Of a stretch of DNA of 64,000 bases, positions 8,209 to 17,263 are shown one piece after another (positions within the stretch are counted from its first letter, which is position 1; each line of letters opens with the position of its first letter). A program made the translations under genes and the position numbers. This stretch comes from Streptomyces albidoflavus. GTDB taxonomy: Bacteria > Actinomycetota > Actinomycetes > Streptomycetales > Streptomycetaceae. The stretch is from assembly GCF_000719955.1 (NCBI RefSeq), contig NZ_JOII01000003.1, forward strand, positions 124,001 to 188,000, in the 5' to 3' direction. Under the pieces are notes generated by a model. It had not been told where the DNA came from and made no database searches. It saw only the letters and a program-made list of their open reading frames with translations.

Positions 8209-9576
8209 ATGACCGACCGGAACCTCCCTCGCCACCACGTACGCCCGGCCGCCGGCCAGTGGTGCAACGACCCCAACGGGCCGCTCTTCCACGACGGCCG
8301 CTACCACCTCTTCTTCCAGCACAACCCCGCCGCCGCCGTCTGGGGCTCCATCCACTGGGGTCACGCCTCCAGCCCCGACCTCGTCCACTGGACCGACCAC
8401 GGCATCGCCCTCACGCCCACCCCCGGCGGCCGCGACGCCCTCGGCGCCTGGTCGGGCTGCGCCGTGGTGGACGAGTCGACCCCGACCGCCGTCTACACCG
8501 GCATGGACCGCGAGGACGGCATCGGCTCGGTGATGCTGGCCCGCGCCACCGACGCCACCCTCACCACCCTCAAGGCCGAGCCGGAACCGGTGGTCCCGGG
8601 CCCGCCGCCCGGCCTGGACCTGAACGCATTCCGCGACCCCTACCTCTTCACCCACGAGGGCACCCGCTGGGCCGTGGTCGGCGCCGGGCACCGCGCCACC
8701 GGCACCGGCGACGTCCTCCTCTACCGCGTCCACTCCCTCACCGACTGGAGCTACGCCGGCTCCCTCCTCGACGCCACCGACCCCATCGCCGCCCGCGTCG
8801 CCGCCCCCGCCACCGCCTGGGAGTGCCCGGCCCTGCTGCCCACCGGTGACGGGCGCTGGGTCCTGCTGCTCTCCCTGTGGGCCGACTCGGTCACGTACAC
8901 CACCTCCTACCTCATCGGTGACCTGCGGACCGAGGGGGAGGGGCTGCGCTTCGTGGCCGCGAGCGGCGGGATGCTCGACCACGGCCGCGACTTCTACGCC
9001 CCGACCGCCCTGGTCGAGGACGGGCGGACCCTGCTGTGGGGCTGGAGCTGGGAGTCCCGCACCGAGGAGGAGTCGCTCGCCGCCGGCTGGGCCGGATGCC
9101 TCACCCACCCGCGCGAGATCGGCGTCCACCCCGACGGCACCCTGCGGCTCGCCCCCGCCCGCGAACTCGCCGCCCTGCGCGGCCCCGAGCTGCCGCCCGG
9201 TGCCGGGCTGCCGCCCGCCTACGAGATCGAGGTGGGGGTCACCGCGCTGCTCGCCGACAGCGAGGTGGTGCTGCGGCTCGGCGACACGGTCGCGCTGTAC
9301 GTCAACCCGACCCGGGGCACTCTCGTCCTGGACCGCTCCGGCGCGCCCGCCACCGCCTCCCACCCGCTGCCGCGCACCGACCGGGCCGTCGCCACCGTCC
9401 CCGGCGGCGTCCGCTCCCGCCTGCGGGTCCTCGTCGACGGCCCGCTCCTCGAACTCTTCCTCGACGAACGGGCGATGGTGACCGAGAAGATCTACCCGGC
9501 GCCCGAGGGGCCGTACACGGTGGAGACCGTCCGCGGCCGGGCGGCCACCGAGGTCAGGGGCTGGACGGTGGTCTGA
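8209..9576 (+). CDS. Cytoplasmic GH32 beta-fructofuranosidase
   Basis: This 455-residue enzyme cleaves terminal fructose from sucrose or short fructans. The three GH32 catalytic residues are visible: the nucleophile D21 in WCNDPNG, the transition-state stabiliser D143 in FRDPY, and the acid/base E205 in WECP. There is no signal peptide, so it acts in the cytoplasm on sugar brought in by the divergent symporter. A beta-sandwich domain follows the five-bladed propeller (about residue 330 on) and contains the family-typical LRVLVDGPLLELFLDE segment. The ATG at 8209 follows AGGGAAGTGA. Its last 23 bases overlap the end of the convergent LacI gene. Confidence 0.9.
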   Translation: MTDRNLPRHHVRPAAGQWCNDPNGPLFHDGRYHLFFQHNPAAAVWGSIHWGHASSPDLVHWTDHGIALTPTPGGRDALGAWSGCAVVDESTPTAVYTGMDREDGIGSVMLARATDATLTTLKAEPEPVVPGPPPGLDLNAFRDPYLFTHEGTRWAVVGAGHRATGTGDVLLYRVHSLTDWSYAGSLLDATDPIAARVAAPATAWECPALLPTGDGRWVLLLSLWADSVTYTTSYLIGDLRTEGEGLRFVAASGGMLDHGRDFYAPTALVEDGRTLLWGWSWESRTEEESLAAGWAGCLTHPREIGVHPDGTLRLAPARELAALRGPELPPGAGLPPAYEIEVGVTALLADSEVVLRLGDTVALYVNPTRGTLVLDRSGAPATASHPLPRTDRAVATVPGGVRSRLRVLVDGPLLELFLDERAMVTEKIYPAPEGPYTVETVRGRAATEVRGWTVV

Positions 9577-10585
9577 CGGAGTCCCGCTCCACCACGGGGC
9601 ACGGCAGCCGCAGCGCCCGCGCGGTGTCGACCTCGCCCCCGGCCTCGGCGGCGTCGAGCAGCAGCCGCACCGCCGCCGCCCCCATCGCGTGGTGCGGCAG
9701 CGCCACCGTCGTCAGCGCCGGGACCAGATGGGCCGCCATCTGGTCCTGGTCGTCGTACCCGACCACCGACAACTCCTCCGGTACGGCGATGCCCAGCCGG
9801 GCCGCCGCCAGCAGCACCCCGGCCGCCACCCGGTCGTTGGCGCAGACCACGCCGGTCGGCCGGTCCGCCGTGTCCAGCAGCGCGAGCGCCGCCGCGTACC
9901 CCTCGTCGATCTGCCACCCCACCCGCAGCCGCCACTGAGGGCGCGCCGCCAGCCCCGCCGCCCGCATCCCGTCGCCGAAGCCCCGGCCGCGCGCCGAGGC
10001 GGCGATGTCCCCGGGCCCGCCGCCGAGCAGGGCGATCCGCCGGTGACCCGCGCCGATCAGCACCTCCACCGCCGCCCGCCCGCCGGCCCGTTCGTCGGGC
10101 ACCACGCTCGCGTACGTACCGGCCTCCTGCGGGAGGCAGTTGGCGAGCGCGGCGTGGGCCGGGTCCACATCGAGCGGGACCGCGGTGCGGCGCATCGACA
10201 TCGCCGCGTAGACGATCCCGTCGACCCGGCGGGCCCGCAGCTCCGCCACCGCCTCGGCCTCCGCCGCCGGGTCCCGCCGCGATTCGAGCAGCAGCACCTG
10301 GTGGCCGCGCTCACGGGCCGCCTCCATCGCGCCGAGCACCAGCCGACCCGCGAACGGGCTGGTGGCGATCTCGTCGCTGAGCAGCCCGATCACCCCGCTG
10401 CGCCGCCGCCGCAGCGACCGCGCCACCTCGTCCGGCCGGTACCCCAACTGGTCGGCGGCGCGCCGGATGCGCTGCTGCGTCTCGGCGGAGAGGTTGCCCT
10501 CGGCCCGCCCGGTGAAGACGAACGAGACGGCGGCCCGGGACACCTCGGCCAGCTCGGCCACATCACGGGCGGTGGGGCGGTTCAC
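9554..10585 (-). CDS. LacI-family transcriptional repressor (fructan locus, 1)
   Basis: The product (343 residues) has an N-terminal LacI helix-turn-helix (ARDVAELAEVSRAAVSFVF, with the hinge region ending RRAADQLGYRPDEVARSL) and a periplasmic-binding-protein-like effector domain from about residue 60. The effector domain includes the VVPDERAGGRAAVEVLI and VVGYDDQDQMAAHLVPALTT stretches typical of the family. It probably controls the symporter, kinase and fructosidase genes through the CTAAC-type palindromes, with a fructose-derived sugar as inducer. The recognition helix is nearly the same as that of the second LacI protein at 12.5 kb. The GTG at 10583-10585 follows GGAGG. It converges on the fructosidase gene with a 23-base overlap. 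Confidence 0.85.
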   Translation of the reverse strand: MNRPTARDVAELAEVSRAAVSFVFTGRAEGNLSAETQQRIRRAADQLGYRPDEVARSLRRRRSGVIGLLSDEIATSPFAGRLVLGAMEAARERGHQVLLLESRRDPAAEAEAVAELRARRVDGIVYAAMSMRRTAVPLDVDPAHAALANCLPQEAGTYASVVPDERAGGRAAVEVLIGAGHRRIALLGGGPGDIAASARGRGFGDGMRAAGLAARPQWRLRVGWQIDEGYAAALALLDTADRPTGVVCANDRVAAGVLLAAARLGIAVPEELSVVGYDDQDQMAAHLVPALTTVALPHHAMGAAAVRLLLDAAEAGGEVDTARALRLPCPVVERDSVRPPSSP

Positions 10586-10749
10586 GAGGGGTCCTCCAGT
10601 GGGTGCGCCGAGGGCGAGGGCCGGGCGGGCGTCGTTCAGTATCGCGGCAGTGGGCGCGGGTTCGGGTCTGGTGGACGGGGCGGGCCGGTCCCTGCTGAGG
10701 ACCCGGGCAGGCGGGTCCTCCCAGGTCTGCGGTCACCGGCCTCCTCTCG

Positions 10750-11187
10750 TCATGGGGACGGGGAGAGCTGCTCCCGCACCCACGCGGGGTCGGGGTTGGT
10801 GTGCGGTTGGCCGGCTATGAAGACGGTGGGGACGGTCTCGTTGCCGTCGTTGGCCGCCCGGGCCGCCTCGGCCCCCGCCGCATCGCGCCAGATGTCGACC
10901 CAGTACAGCCGGCCGGCGCTGCGGCCCAGCCGGAGGCGCAGGCGTATGCAGTACATGCAGCCCGGCCGCCACAGGACGACCGGCCGGCCGTCGGCCGCGC
11001 TGCGGCCCTGTGCCTCCCGCAGCCCGACCGGCTTCGGGAAGATCAGGGGGGAGTGCACCGCCGCGAGGGCCAGGAACACCAGCAGGAGCAGGGCGGCCGT
11101 GCCGGGTTTGCCCGAGACGGCCGAGGTCGCCGCGACGGCGGCGCCGCCGAGGGCGAAGAGCAGGGGGAGGGTCCAGACACGTTTCAT
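10750..11187 (-). CDS. Membrane-anchored glutaredoxin/mycoredoxin-like protein
   Basis: This 145-residue protein has two N-terminal hydrophobic segments (about 5-22 and 29-47) followed by a glutaredoxin-like domain. The redox motif is PGCMYC in VVLWRPGCMYCIRLRLRL, and the cis-proline TVP motif appears in NETVPTVFIAGQ. The tryptophan before the motif and the CxxC layout are like mycoredoxins, which reduce mycothiol mixed disulfides in actinobacteria. The orientation of the domain relative to the membrane is not certain. The ATG at 11185-11187 has only a weak upstream ribosome binding site. It is divergent from the next gene and downstream of nothing obvious. Confidence 0.7.
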   Translation of the reverse strand: MKRVWTLPLLFALGGAAVAATSAVSGKPGTAALLLLVFLALAAVHSPLIFPKPVGLREAQGRSAADGRPVVLWRPGCMYCIRLRLRLGRSAGRLYWVDIWRDAAGAEAARAANDGNETVPTVFIAGQPHTNPDPAWVREQLSPSP

Positions 11188-11280
11188 GCCAGGAGGCTAT
11201 CGACGGCCGGGCTCGCCCCGTCCACAGGAGCGAGGGGATTATCGGATGAACCGGGACCGGCGGGTCCGTACGCTCGGCCC

Positions 11281-12408
11281 GTGACCGAGGGGATTCAGGA
11301 GATCGTGGCAGGGCTGCCCGAGCTGAAGGACGTCGCCGGGGTGTGCGCGGTGGCGGACGCGCGGGTGGCGCGAGGAGACGCGGCGTTCGCCGCCGACCTG
11401 GGCGTGGCTCTCGCCCGGGCGTACGGCCGCGCGGAGCCGCTGTGGCAGTACCGGAGCGTCTTCGGCCATCTGCTGCGCCTGCTGGCCACCACGGCGGGCC
11501 CGGAGAACCTCACGGAGGCCCTGCGCCTGGTCTCGTCGCCCGAGGCCGCCGACCGGAGGCGGGACCGCCACGTCGCCTCGCTGCTGGCCTCCTGCCGGCG
11601 TCCGGAGGAGCTGACCGTGGTGTTCTCGGGCCACGCCTCCGAGGAACTCCGGGCCTGTCTCGTGCACGAACTGGTGCTCCGGGGAGTGGCGGTGGACGAG
11701 GAACCGGGCATCGCGCGCTGGGCCAGGTCGCCGCACTGGCGGTACCACCCGCTGGGGTGGCTGCCCCTGACCCGGTCCGGCATGGAGGACGGGGCGGATC
11801 TGCCGAGCTACAGCCTCAGGGGGAGCAGCCACGCGATGCCGTACGGGCCGTCGGGGGGCGGCCCGTACAGGGGGACCGGCGGTGCGCGGGTGCCCTCGGC
11901 GGCGGAGGTGACCACCCCGCAGCTCGCCGCCGCGCTGAGCAGCGCCGTGGCGAACTGGGCCGAGGAGTCCAACGGGGTCGTCGAGGCGCGGGTGTTCGAC
12001 CTCGCCGGTCCGCCGGCCGACCAGGCGGTTCCGGCCACGCTGCTCACGCTGGGGCTGGAGTCGCTGGCGGGGGCGGGGAGGAAGAAGGCAGCCCTGTCCG
12101 TCTCCGCCTGTCCGCCCGGTCAGGCGTGGCGTGTCCTGTTCGCCGCCGCCTCGACGGGAGGGGCGTACAACTCCGGTTCCCACGGTGCCTACGGGCGTCT
12201 GGCGGCCTGGCAGTCCCTGGCGGCGCTGGCCGGGGTGGCGGACGGCGCCGGTGCCGCCGAGATCGAGGCGCGGGCGGCGGAGTGCGCCTGGTTCGGCTTC
12301 GACGCCCGGACGGACTGGTTCGAGCAGGTGGCCTGGGACATCGGGCTGGCCGCGCTCGCCCCGGACCGGCGCCGCCTGGCCGTGCTCGCCGCGACCGACA
12401 CCGACTGA
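11281..12408 (+). CDS. Hypothetical protein, DUF6183-like
   Basis: The 375-residue soluble product is of unknown function. I believe it belongs to the Streptomyces family DUF6183, mainly because of the C-terminal GGAYNSGSHGAYGRLAAWQS stretch and the following Trp-rich EWFGFDARTDW-like end (here CAWFGFDARTDWFEQVAWDI), but this is from memory. The N-terminal half is alpha-helical with repeated Leu-Ala segments that resemble HEAT-like repeats, including a HELVLRG helix. The GTG start at 11281 has no good ribosome binding site. It sits between the redox protein and the second LacI gene and has no evident link to either. Confidence 0.6.
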   Translation: MTEGIQEIVAGLPELKDVAGVCAVADARVARGDAAFAADLGVALARAYGRAEPLWQYRSVFGHLLRLLATTAGPENLTEALRLVSSPEAADRRRDRHVASLLASCRRPEELTVVFSGHASEELRACLVHELVLRGVAVDEEPGIARWARSPHWRYHPLGWLPLTRSGMEDGADLPSYSLRGSSHAMPYGPSGGGPYRGTGGARVPSAAEVTTPQLAAALSSAVANWAEESNGVVEARVFDLAGPPADQAVPATLLTLGLESLAGAGRKKAALSVSACPPGQAWRVLFAAASTGGAYNSGSHGAYGRLAAWQSLAALAGVADGAGAAEIEARAAECAWFGFDARTDWFEQVAWDIGLAALAPDRRRLAVLAATDTD

Positions 12409-12480
12409 GGCGCCGGGGCCCGCCGCCTCGCCCCCGCCGATAGGGTGGCCCGGGCACGGCGGCGGACGGTGGAGGCGGGT

Positions 12481-13548
12481 ATGGGCAGCGGCGGAACCCG
12501 GGCGACGGGCGGGCCCGCGCGGCCGACCTCCAAGGATGTGGCGCGGCTCGCCGGGGTGTCGCACACCGCCGTCTCCTTCGTCTTCAACGGCCGCGCCGAA
12601 GGCAACCTCTCCGCCGCCACCCAGGAGCGCATCCGGCAGGCCGCCGAACAGCTCGGCTACCGGCCCAACGCCGTCGCACGCGGCCTGCGCCGCAGCCGTA
12701 CGGCGGTGATCGGGCTGGTCACCGACCACATCGCCTCCTCCCCGTTCGCGGGGGCCTTGCTGCGCGGCGCCATGGAGACCGCCTGGGAGCAGGGGCACCT
12801 CGTCCTCACCGTCGACTCCACCGGAGACCCGGCCAAGGAGAACGCGGCCGTCGCCGAACTCCTCGACCGGCGGGTGGACGGCATCATCTACGCCGCCATG
12901 TCGCTGCGCACCGCCCAGCTGCCCGAGGGGCTGGAGCGCACCACCACCGTCCTTGCCAACTGCCTCCCCGCCGACGGCGCCCACGCCGCCGTCGTCCCCG
13001 CCGAGCGGGCCGGCGGCCGGGCCGCCACCCGGCTGCTCCTCGACGCGGGGCACCGCCGGATCGCGGTGGCGGGCGGTCTCGACGACATCGCCACCGCCGA
13101 ACGGCTGCGCGGCTTCCGCGACGCCCTGCGCGGGGCCGGGCTGCACGCCCCCAAGGAGTGGACGCGACGCGAGGGCGGCGAGATCTCCGCCGGGTACCAG
13201 GCGGCCGTACGGCTGCTGGACGGCGTTCCGCCCGCGGAGCGCCCCACCGGCATCGTCTGCTACAACGACCGCGTCGCGGCCGGGGTCCTGCACGCCGCCG
13301 CCCGGCTGGGCCTCGACGTCCCCACCGGTCTCTCCCTCGTCGGCTACGACGACCAGGAGCACATGGCCGCCTTCCTCACCCCGGCCCTGACCACGGTGGC
13401 GCTGCCGCACCGGGCGATGGGGGAGCGGGCGGCACGGCTCCTGCTCGACGCCCTCGCCGCCCAGGCCGCGCCCCCGGCCGAGGTGGTGCGGCTGGAGTGC
13501 CCGGTGGTGGAACGGGCCTCGGTGGCGGCGCCCCCCATCGGTAGCTGA
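12481..13548 (+). CDS. LacI-family transcriptional repressor (fructan locus, 2)
   Basis: The product (355 residues from the ATG at 12481, preceded by GGAGG) is a second LacI repressor. Its helix-turn-helix (SKDVARLAGVSHTAVSFVF) and the following NGRAEGNLSAATQERIRQAA segment are close to those of the repressor at 9.6-10.6 kb, and the effector domains also align along their length (for example VVGYDDQ versus LVGYDDQ). The two are paralogues and could recognise related operators. This gene reads towards the exported GH32 enzyme gene and lies 154 bases upstream of it, so that enzyme is its likely target. Its GTG-rich upstream leader has a possible -10 box TAGGGT at 12442. Confidence 0.85.
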   Translation: MGSGGTRATGGPARPTSKDVARLAGVSHTAVSFVFNGRAEGNLSAATQERIRQAAEQLGYRPNAVARGLRRSRTAVIGLVTDHIASSPFAGALLRGAMETAWEQGHLVLTVDSTGDPAKENAAVAELLDRRVDGIIYAAMSLRTAQLPEGLERTTTVLANCLPADGAHAAVVPAERAGGRAATRLLLDAGHRRIAVAGGLDDIATAERLRGFRDALRGAGLHAPKEWTRREGGEISAGYQAAVRLLDGVPPAERPTGIVCYNDRVAAGVLHAAARLGLDVPTGLSLVGYDDQEHMAAFLTPALTTVALPHRAMGERAARLLLDALAAQAAPPAEVVRLECPVVERASVAAPPIGS

Positions 13549-13629
13549 CACGTACAAGTCCCCGCAACCCGGGCCCAGTCCCATGCTCGCCCTCACCTGG
13601 TGAGAACCCAGGAAAGCTCTCGCCCTCTC

Positions 13630-13657
13630 TTGACCTTTAACGAGTTAGGTCTACAGT
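13630..13657 (+). promoter_or_regulatory. Promoter of the exported GH32 gene with operator in the spacer
   Basis: A -35 box TTGACC (13630-13635) and a -10 box TACAGT (13652-13657) are 16 bp apart. The spacer is filled by CTTTAACGAGTTAG (13635-13648). Read on the minus strand this is CTAACTCGTTAAAG, which shares CTAAC, CGT and the final AG with the two palindromes at 8127 and 8151. A LacI repressor bound here would block transcription. The start codon lies 45 bases further on. Confidence 0.65.
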
Positions 13658-13702
13658 CCTGAGTCACAGTCGGCGAGCGAGCTACGAAGGGGACGGACGC
13701 GG

Positions 13703-15277
13703 ATGCGCGGGTTGACGAGGAGGAAGCTGTTCCGGGCCGGTGCGCTGGGGGCGGTGGGCGCGGCCCTGCCGTCCGCCACGGCCCGGGCGGTGCCCGGCGA
13801 GCGGGGCGCGGCGCCGGCGAACCGGGCACGGGAGGCGGCCAGTTACCGGGCGGAGTACCACTTCACCGTCCCGGACCAGTGGAAGAACGACCCGCAGCGG
13901 CCCGTCTGGATCGACGGGGAGTATCTCTACTACTACCTCTACAACGCCGACTACCTCACCGGCGGCACCACCTCGGGCACCGCCTGGCGCCTCGCCACCA
14001 GTACCGACCTCGTCCGCTTCCGCGACCAGGGCGTGGCGGTGCCGAAGGACACCACGCCCAACGGCGACGTGTGGTCGGGCTGTGCGGTGGTGGACACCGA
14101 CGACACGGCCGGTTTCGGCGCCGGAGCCGTCGTCGTCCTGGCCACCATGGAGCCCGACGAGACCACCGACTCCCAGGCCCAGTACCTCCACTACTCCACC
14201 GACGGCGGCCGCACCTTCCAGCCGCATGGCACCGACCCGGTGCTGCCCAACCCGGGCGTCAAGGACTTCCGCGACCCCAAGGTGATCCGCGACGAGGAGC
14301 GCGGCCGCTGGGTCATGGCGCTCACCGAGAACACCAAGGTCGGCATCTACCACTCCGACGACCTCAAGCAGTGGAGCTACGCGGGCGGCTTCGTGAAGGA
14401 GGGCATCGGCGTCCTGGAGTGCCCCGACCTCTTCACCCTCCGCACCTCCGACGGCGACACCCGCTGGGTCCTCGCGGTCAGCGCCAACGGCAAGGACGCC
14501 GGACTGCCCAACACGTACGCCTACTGGACCGGCGACTTCGACGGCACCACCTTCACCCCCGACGCCGACGAGCCGCAGTGGCTCGACCACGGCTTCGACT
14601 GGTACGGCGCCGTCACCTGGGAGAAGCGCGACGCGGACGGCTCCGTCGACCCGGAGGTGCGGTACGCCATCGCCTGGATGAACAACTGGGACTACCCCGA
14701 CACCACCCCCACCATCGACGCCGACGGCTTCAACGGCACCGATTCGGTCGTCCGCGAGGTCACCCTCCACCGCGACGGCTCCGGTGCGTACTTCCTCGCC
14801 TCGCGCCCGGTCGCCGCGCTCGACCGGTACGTCTCGCGCACCGTCGACCTCGGGGACCTGGCCGTCGACGGCCGACTGGTGCTGGAGTACACCGGTACCG
14901 CCTACGAGTTGACCACCGAGATCACCTGGGACGAGCTGGCCGGCGCCGGGGTCCAGCTGCGCCGCTCCGCCGACGGCTCCCGTCACATCGACGCCGGAGT
15001 GCACGGGGACTACGCCTTCGTCAACCGGCGCGGCAGCGCCAACCCCGACACCAGCGGCAGGTGGCAGGAGAGCCGCAGCCCGTTCGACCCGGCGGCGGGC
15101 AGGGTCCGGCTGCGCGTCCTCGTCGACCGCACCACCGTCGAGGTCTTCTTCGACGACGGGCGCCACACCCATTCCATGGAGGCGTTCCCGTACCTGGTCG
15201 ACACCGGCCTCGCCCTCTTCACCACCGGGGGCCCGGCGGTCTTCCGCTCAACGGTGATCAGGGAGTTCACCCTCTGA
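13703..15277 (+). CDS. Tat-exported GH32 enzyme, levan fructotransferase or levanase
   Basis: This 524-residue secreted enzyme attacks fructan outside the cell. A Tat signal ([12 protein letters not shown]) ends at an ARA site near residue 29. The GH32 catalytic residues are D63 in WKNDPQ, D191 in FRDPK and E239 in LECPD. The nucleophile motif reads NDPQ instead of NDPNG. From memory, that and the segment [11 protein letters not shown] with the [21 protein letters not shown] region are typical of levan fructotransferases, which turn levan into difructose dianhydride IV. A plain levanase cannot be excluded. A C-terminal beta-sandwich carries [17 protein letters not shown]. It is the extracellular first step for the symporter and intracellular fructosidase encoded upstream. 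Confidence 0.85.
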   Translation: MRGLTRRKLFRAGALGAVGAALPSATARAVPGERGAAPANRAREAASYRAEYHFTVPDQWKNDPQRPVWIDGEYLYYYLYNADYLTGGTTSGTAWRLATSTDLVRFRDQGVAVPKDTTPNGDVWSGCAVVDTDDTAGFGAGAVVVLATMEPDETTDSQAQYLHYSTDGGRTFQPHGTDPVLPNPGVKDFRDPKVIRDEERGRWVMALTENTKVGIYHSDDLKQWSYAGGFVKEGIGVLECPDLFTLRTSDGDTRWVLAVSANGKDAGLPNTYAYWTGDFDGTTFTPDADEPQWLDHGFDWYGAVTWEKRDADGSVDPEVRYAIAWMNNWDYPDTTPTIDADGFNGTDSVVREVTLHRDGSGAYFLASRPVAALDRYVSRTVDLGDLAVDGRLVLEYTGTAYELTTEITWDELAGAGVQLRRSADGSRHIDAGVHGDYAFVNRRGSANPDTSGRWQESRSPFDPAAGRVRLRVLVDRTTVEVFFDDGRHTHSMEAFPYLVDTGLALFTTGGPAVFRSTVIREFTL

Positions 15278-15452
15278 GAGGGAGGCGGGCACGAGGGCTC
15301 CGGGCGGCGGGCGCGGGGCCCTTCGCGCTTCGCCACTTCCGGCGGGCGCGGATGCGGGGAATCCGACGTTACGGCTGGTTATATCTAGCGAGGTGAGAAG
15401 GCGGGATTCCGTGCCGCCCCGCATCGTCCGGCTCAACGTCAGTGAGGTCCGC

Positions 15453-17159
15453 ATGACTTCGTCCACCACCGCGCAACCCACGACCGTCGAACCGGTCCAG
15501 GGGCGGCGGCCGGGAAACGCGGTGATCGACTGGCTGACGACGACCGATCATAAGAAGATCGGGAAGCTCTATCTTGTCACCTCGTTCGGCTTCTTCCTCA
15601 CCGCCGGCCTGATGGCGATGCTGATCCGCCTGGAACTCGCCCGCCCGGGAATGCAGATCGTCTCCAACGAGCAGTACAACCAGGCGTTCACGATGCACGG
15701 CACGATCATGCTGCTGCTCTTCGCCACCCCGACCTTCATCGGATTCTCCAACGTGATCATGCCGTTGCAGATCGGCGCCCCCGATGTGGCGTTCCCCCGG
15801 CTGAACATGTTCTCGTACTGGCTTTTCCTCTTCGGCGGGCTCATCGTGCTCGGGAGTCTGCTGACCCCGGGAGGCGGGGCGGATTTCGGGTGGACGGCCT
15901 ATTCCCCGCTGAACAGCGCCGAGCGGTCGCCGTCGATCGGCGGTGACCTGTGGATCATGGGGCTCGCGCTCTCCGGGTTCGGCACCATTCTGGGCGCGGT
16001 CAACTTCATCACGACGATCATCGTCATGCGGGCTCCGGGGATGACGATGTTCCGGATGTCGATCTTCACCTGGAACACCCTGCTCACCTCGGTGCTGGTA
16101 CTGCTGGCCTTTCCCGTCCTGGCCGCCGCCCTGCTGGTGCTGGAGGCCGACCGGCGGTTCGGTGCCATGGTCTTCGCGCCGGAGAACGGCGGCGCGATCC
16201 TCTGGCAGCACCTGTTCTGGTTCTTCGGCCATCCCGAGGTCTACATCATCGCGATCCCGTTCTTCGGCATCGTCACGGAAATCCTCCCGGTCTTCTCCCG
16301 CAAACCGGTCTTCGGATACTTCGGGCTCGTCGGCGCCACCATCGCCATCACCGCCCTCTCGGCAACCGTCTGGGCGCACCACATGTTCGCCACCGGCGCC
16401 GTCCTGCTGCCGTTCTTCTCCTTCCTGACGTTCCTCATCGCGGTGCCCACCGGCGTCAAGTTCTTCAACTGGATCGGCACCATGTGGCACGGCTCGCTCT
16501 CCTTCGAGACGCCGATGCTGTGGTCGGTCGGCTTCCTCGTCACTTTTCTTTTCGGCGGCCTGACCGGCGTCATCCTCGCCTCCCCGCCCCTGGACTTCCA
16601 CGTCACCGACAGTTACTTCGTCGTCGCCCACTTTCATTACGTGGTCTTCGGCACGGTCGTCTTCGCGATGTTCGCCGGCTTCTCTTTCTGGTGGCCCAAG
16701 TTCACCGGGAAAATGCTCGACGAGCGCATCGGGAAGATGCATTTCTGGTCGCTCTTCATCGGCTTCCACCTGACCTTCCTCGTCCAGCATTGGCTCGGCG
16801 CCGAGGGAATGCCCCGCCGCTACCCGGACTACCTCGCCGCCGACGGCTTCACCGCGCTCAACACCGCCTCCACCGTGGGCGCCCTGCTTCTCGGCGCCTC
16901 CACACTCCCGTTCCTCTACAACGTCTGGAAGACCGCCCAGACCGGTACGCGCGTCCAGGAGGACGACCCGTGGGGCTTCGGCCGGTCCCTGGAGTGGGCC
17001 ACCTCCTGCCCGCCGCCCCGCCACAACTTCGTCACCCTGCCCCGCATCCGCAGCGAGTCGCCCGCCTTCGACCTGCACCACCCGCTCACCGCCCGCTGGG
17101 ACGAGGCCGAGGGCGCCGGAAAGCGCGACGTCGTCGAGCCCGGGGGCCACGGCAAGTAG
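15453..17159 (+). CDS. ctaD: Cytochrome c oxidase subunit I (aa3 type), lone copy
   Basis: The product (568 residues, twelve transmembrane helices) is the catalytic subunit of a heme-copper oxidase that reduces oxygen and pumps protons. All metal ligands are present: H82 (heme a, in TMHG), H260 with E262 and Y264 in HPEVY (CuB, proton path and Tyr cross-link), H309-H310 (CuB), H393 (heme a3) and H395 (heme a) in HFHYV. The gene stands alone, without the subunit II, III or assembly genes of the main cta operon, so it is probably an extra paralogue. The ATG at 15453 follows GAGGT. Upstream lies an AT-rich patch (GGTTATATCTAG around 15377-15388) that may hold the -10 box. Confidence 0.95.
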   Translation: MTSSTTAQPTTVEPVQGRRPGNAVIDWLTTTDHKKIGKLYLVTSFGFFLTAGLMAMLIRLELARPGMQIVSNEQYNQAFTMHGTIMLLLFATPTFIGFSNVIMPLQIGAPDVAFPRLNMFSYWLFLFGGLIVLGSLLTPGGGADFGWTAYSPLNSAERSPSIGGDLWIMGLALSGFGTILGAVNFITTIIVMRAPGMTMFRMSIFTWNTLLTSVLVLLAFPVLAAALLVLEADRRFGAMVFAPENGGAILWQHLFWFFGHPEVYIIAIPFFGIVTEILPVFSRKPVFGYFGLVGATIAITALSATVWAHHMFATGAVLLPFFSFLTFLIAVPTGVKFFNWIGTMWHGSLSFETPMLWSVGFLVTFLFGGLTGVILASPPLDFHVTDSYFVVAHFHYVVFGTVVFAMFAGFSFWWPKFTGKMLDERIGKMHFWSLFIGFHLTFLVQHWLGAEGMPRRYPDYLAADGFTALNTASTVGALLLGASTLPFLYNVWKTAQTGTRVQEDDPWGFGRSLEWATSCPPPRHNFVTLPRIRSESPAFDLHHPLTARWDEAEGAGKRDVVEPGGHGK

Positions 17160-17263
17160 GGCGGAGAAGAAATCTCCCGGCGGATGTCGAGAACCCGTGT
17201 CCCGCTCCGTCCCCGGGGTGAAGACGGCCAGAATGGGCCGCCCGCACACCGAGGAGAACCACC

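Noticed and set aside
11239..13596. A long leftward open frame across the DUF6183-like and LacI genes
   Set aside because: It is antisense to two supported genes, low in complexity and without domains; the same GC effect explains it.
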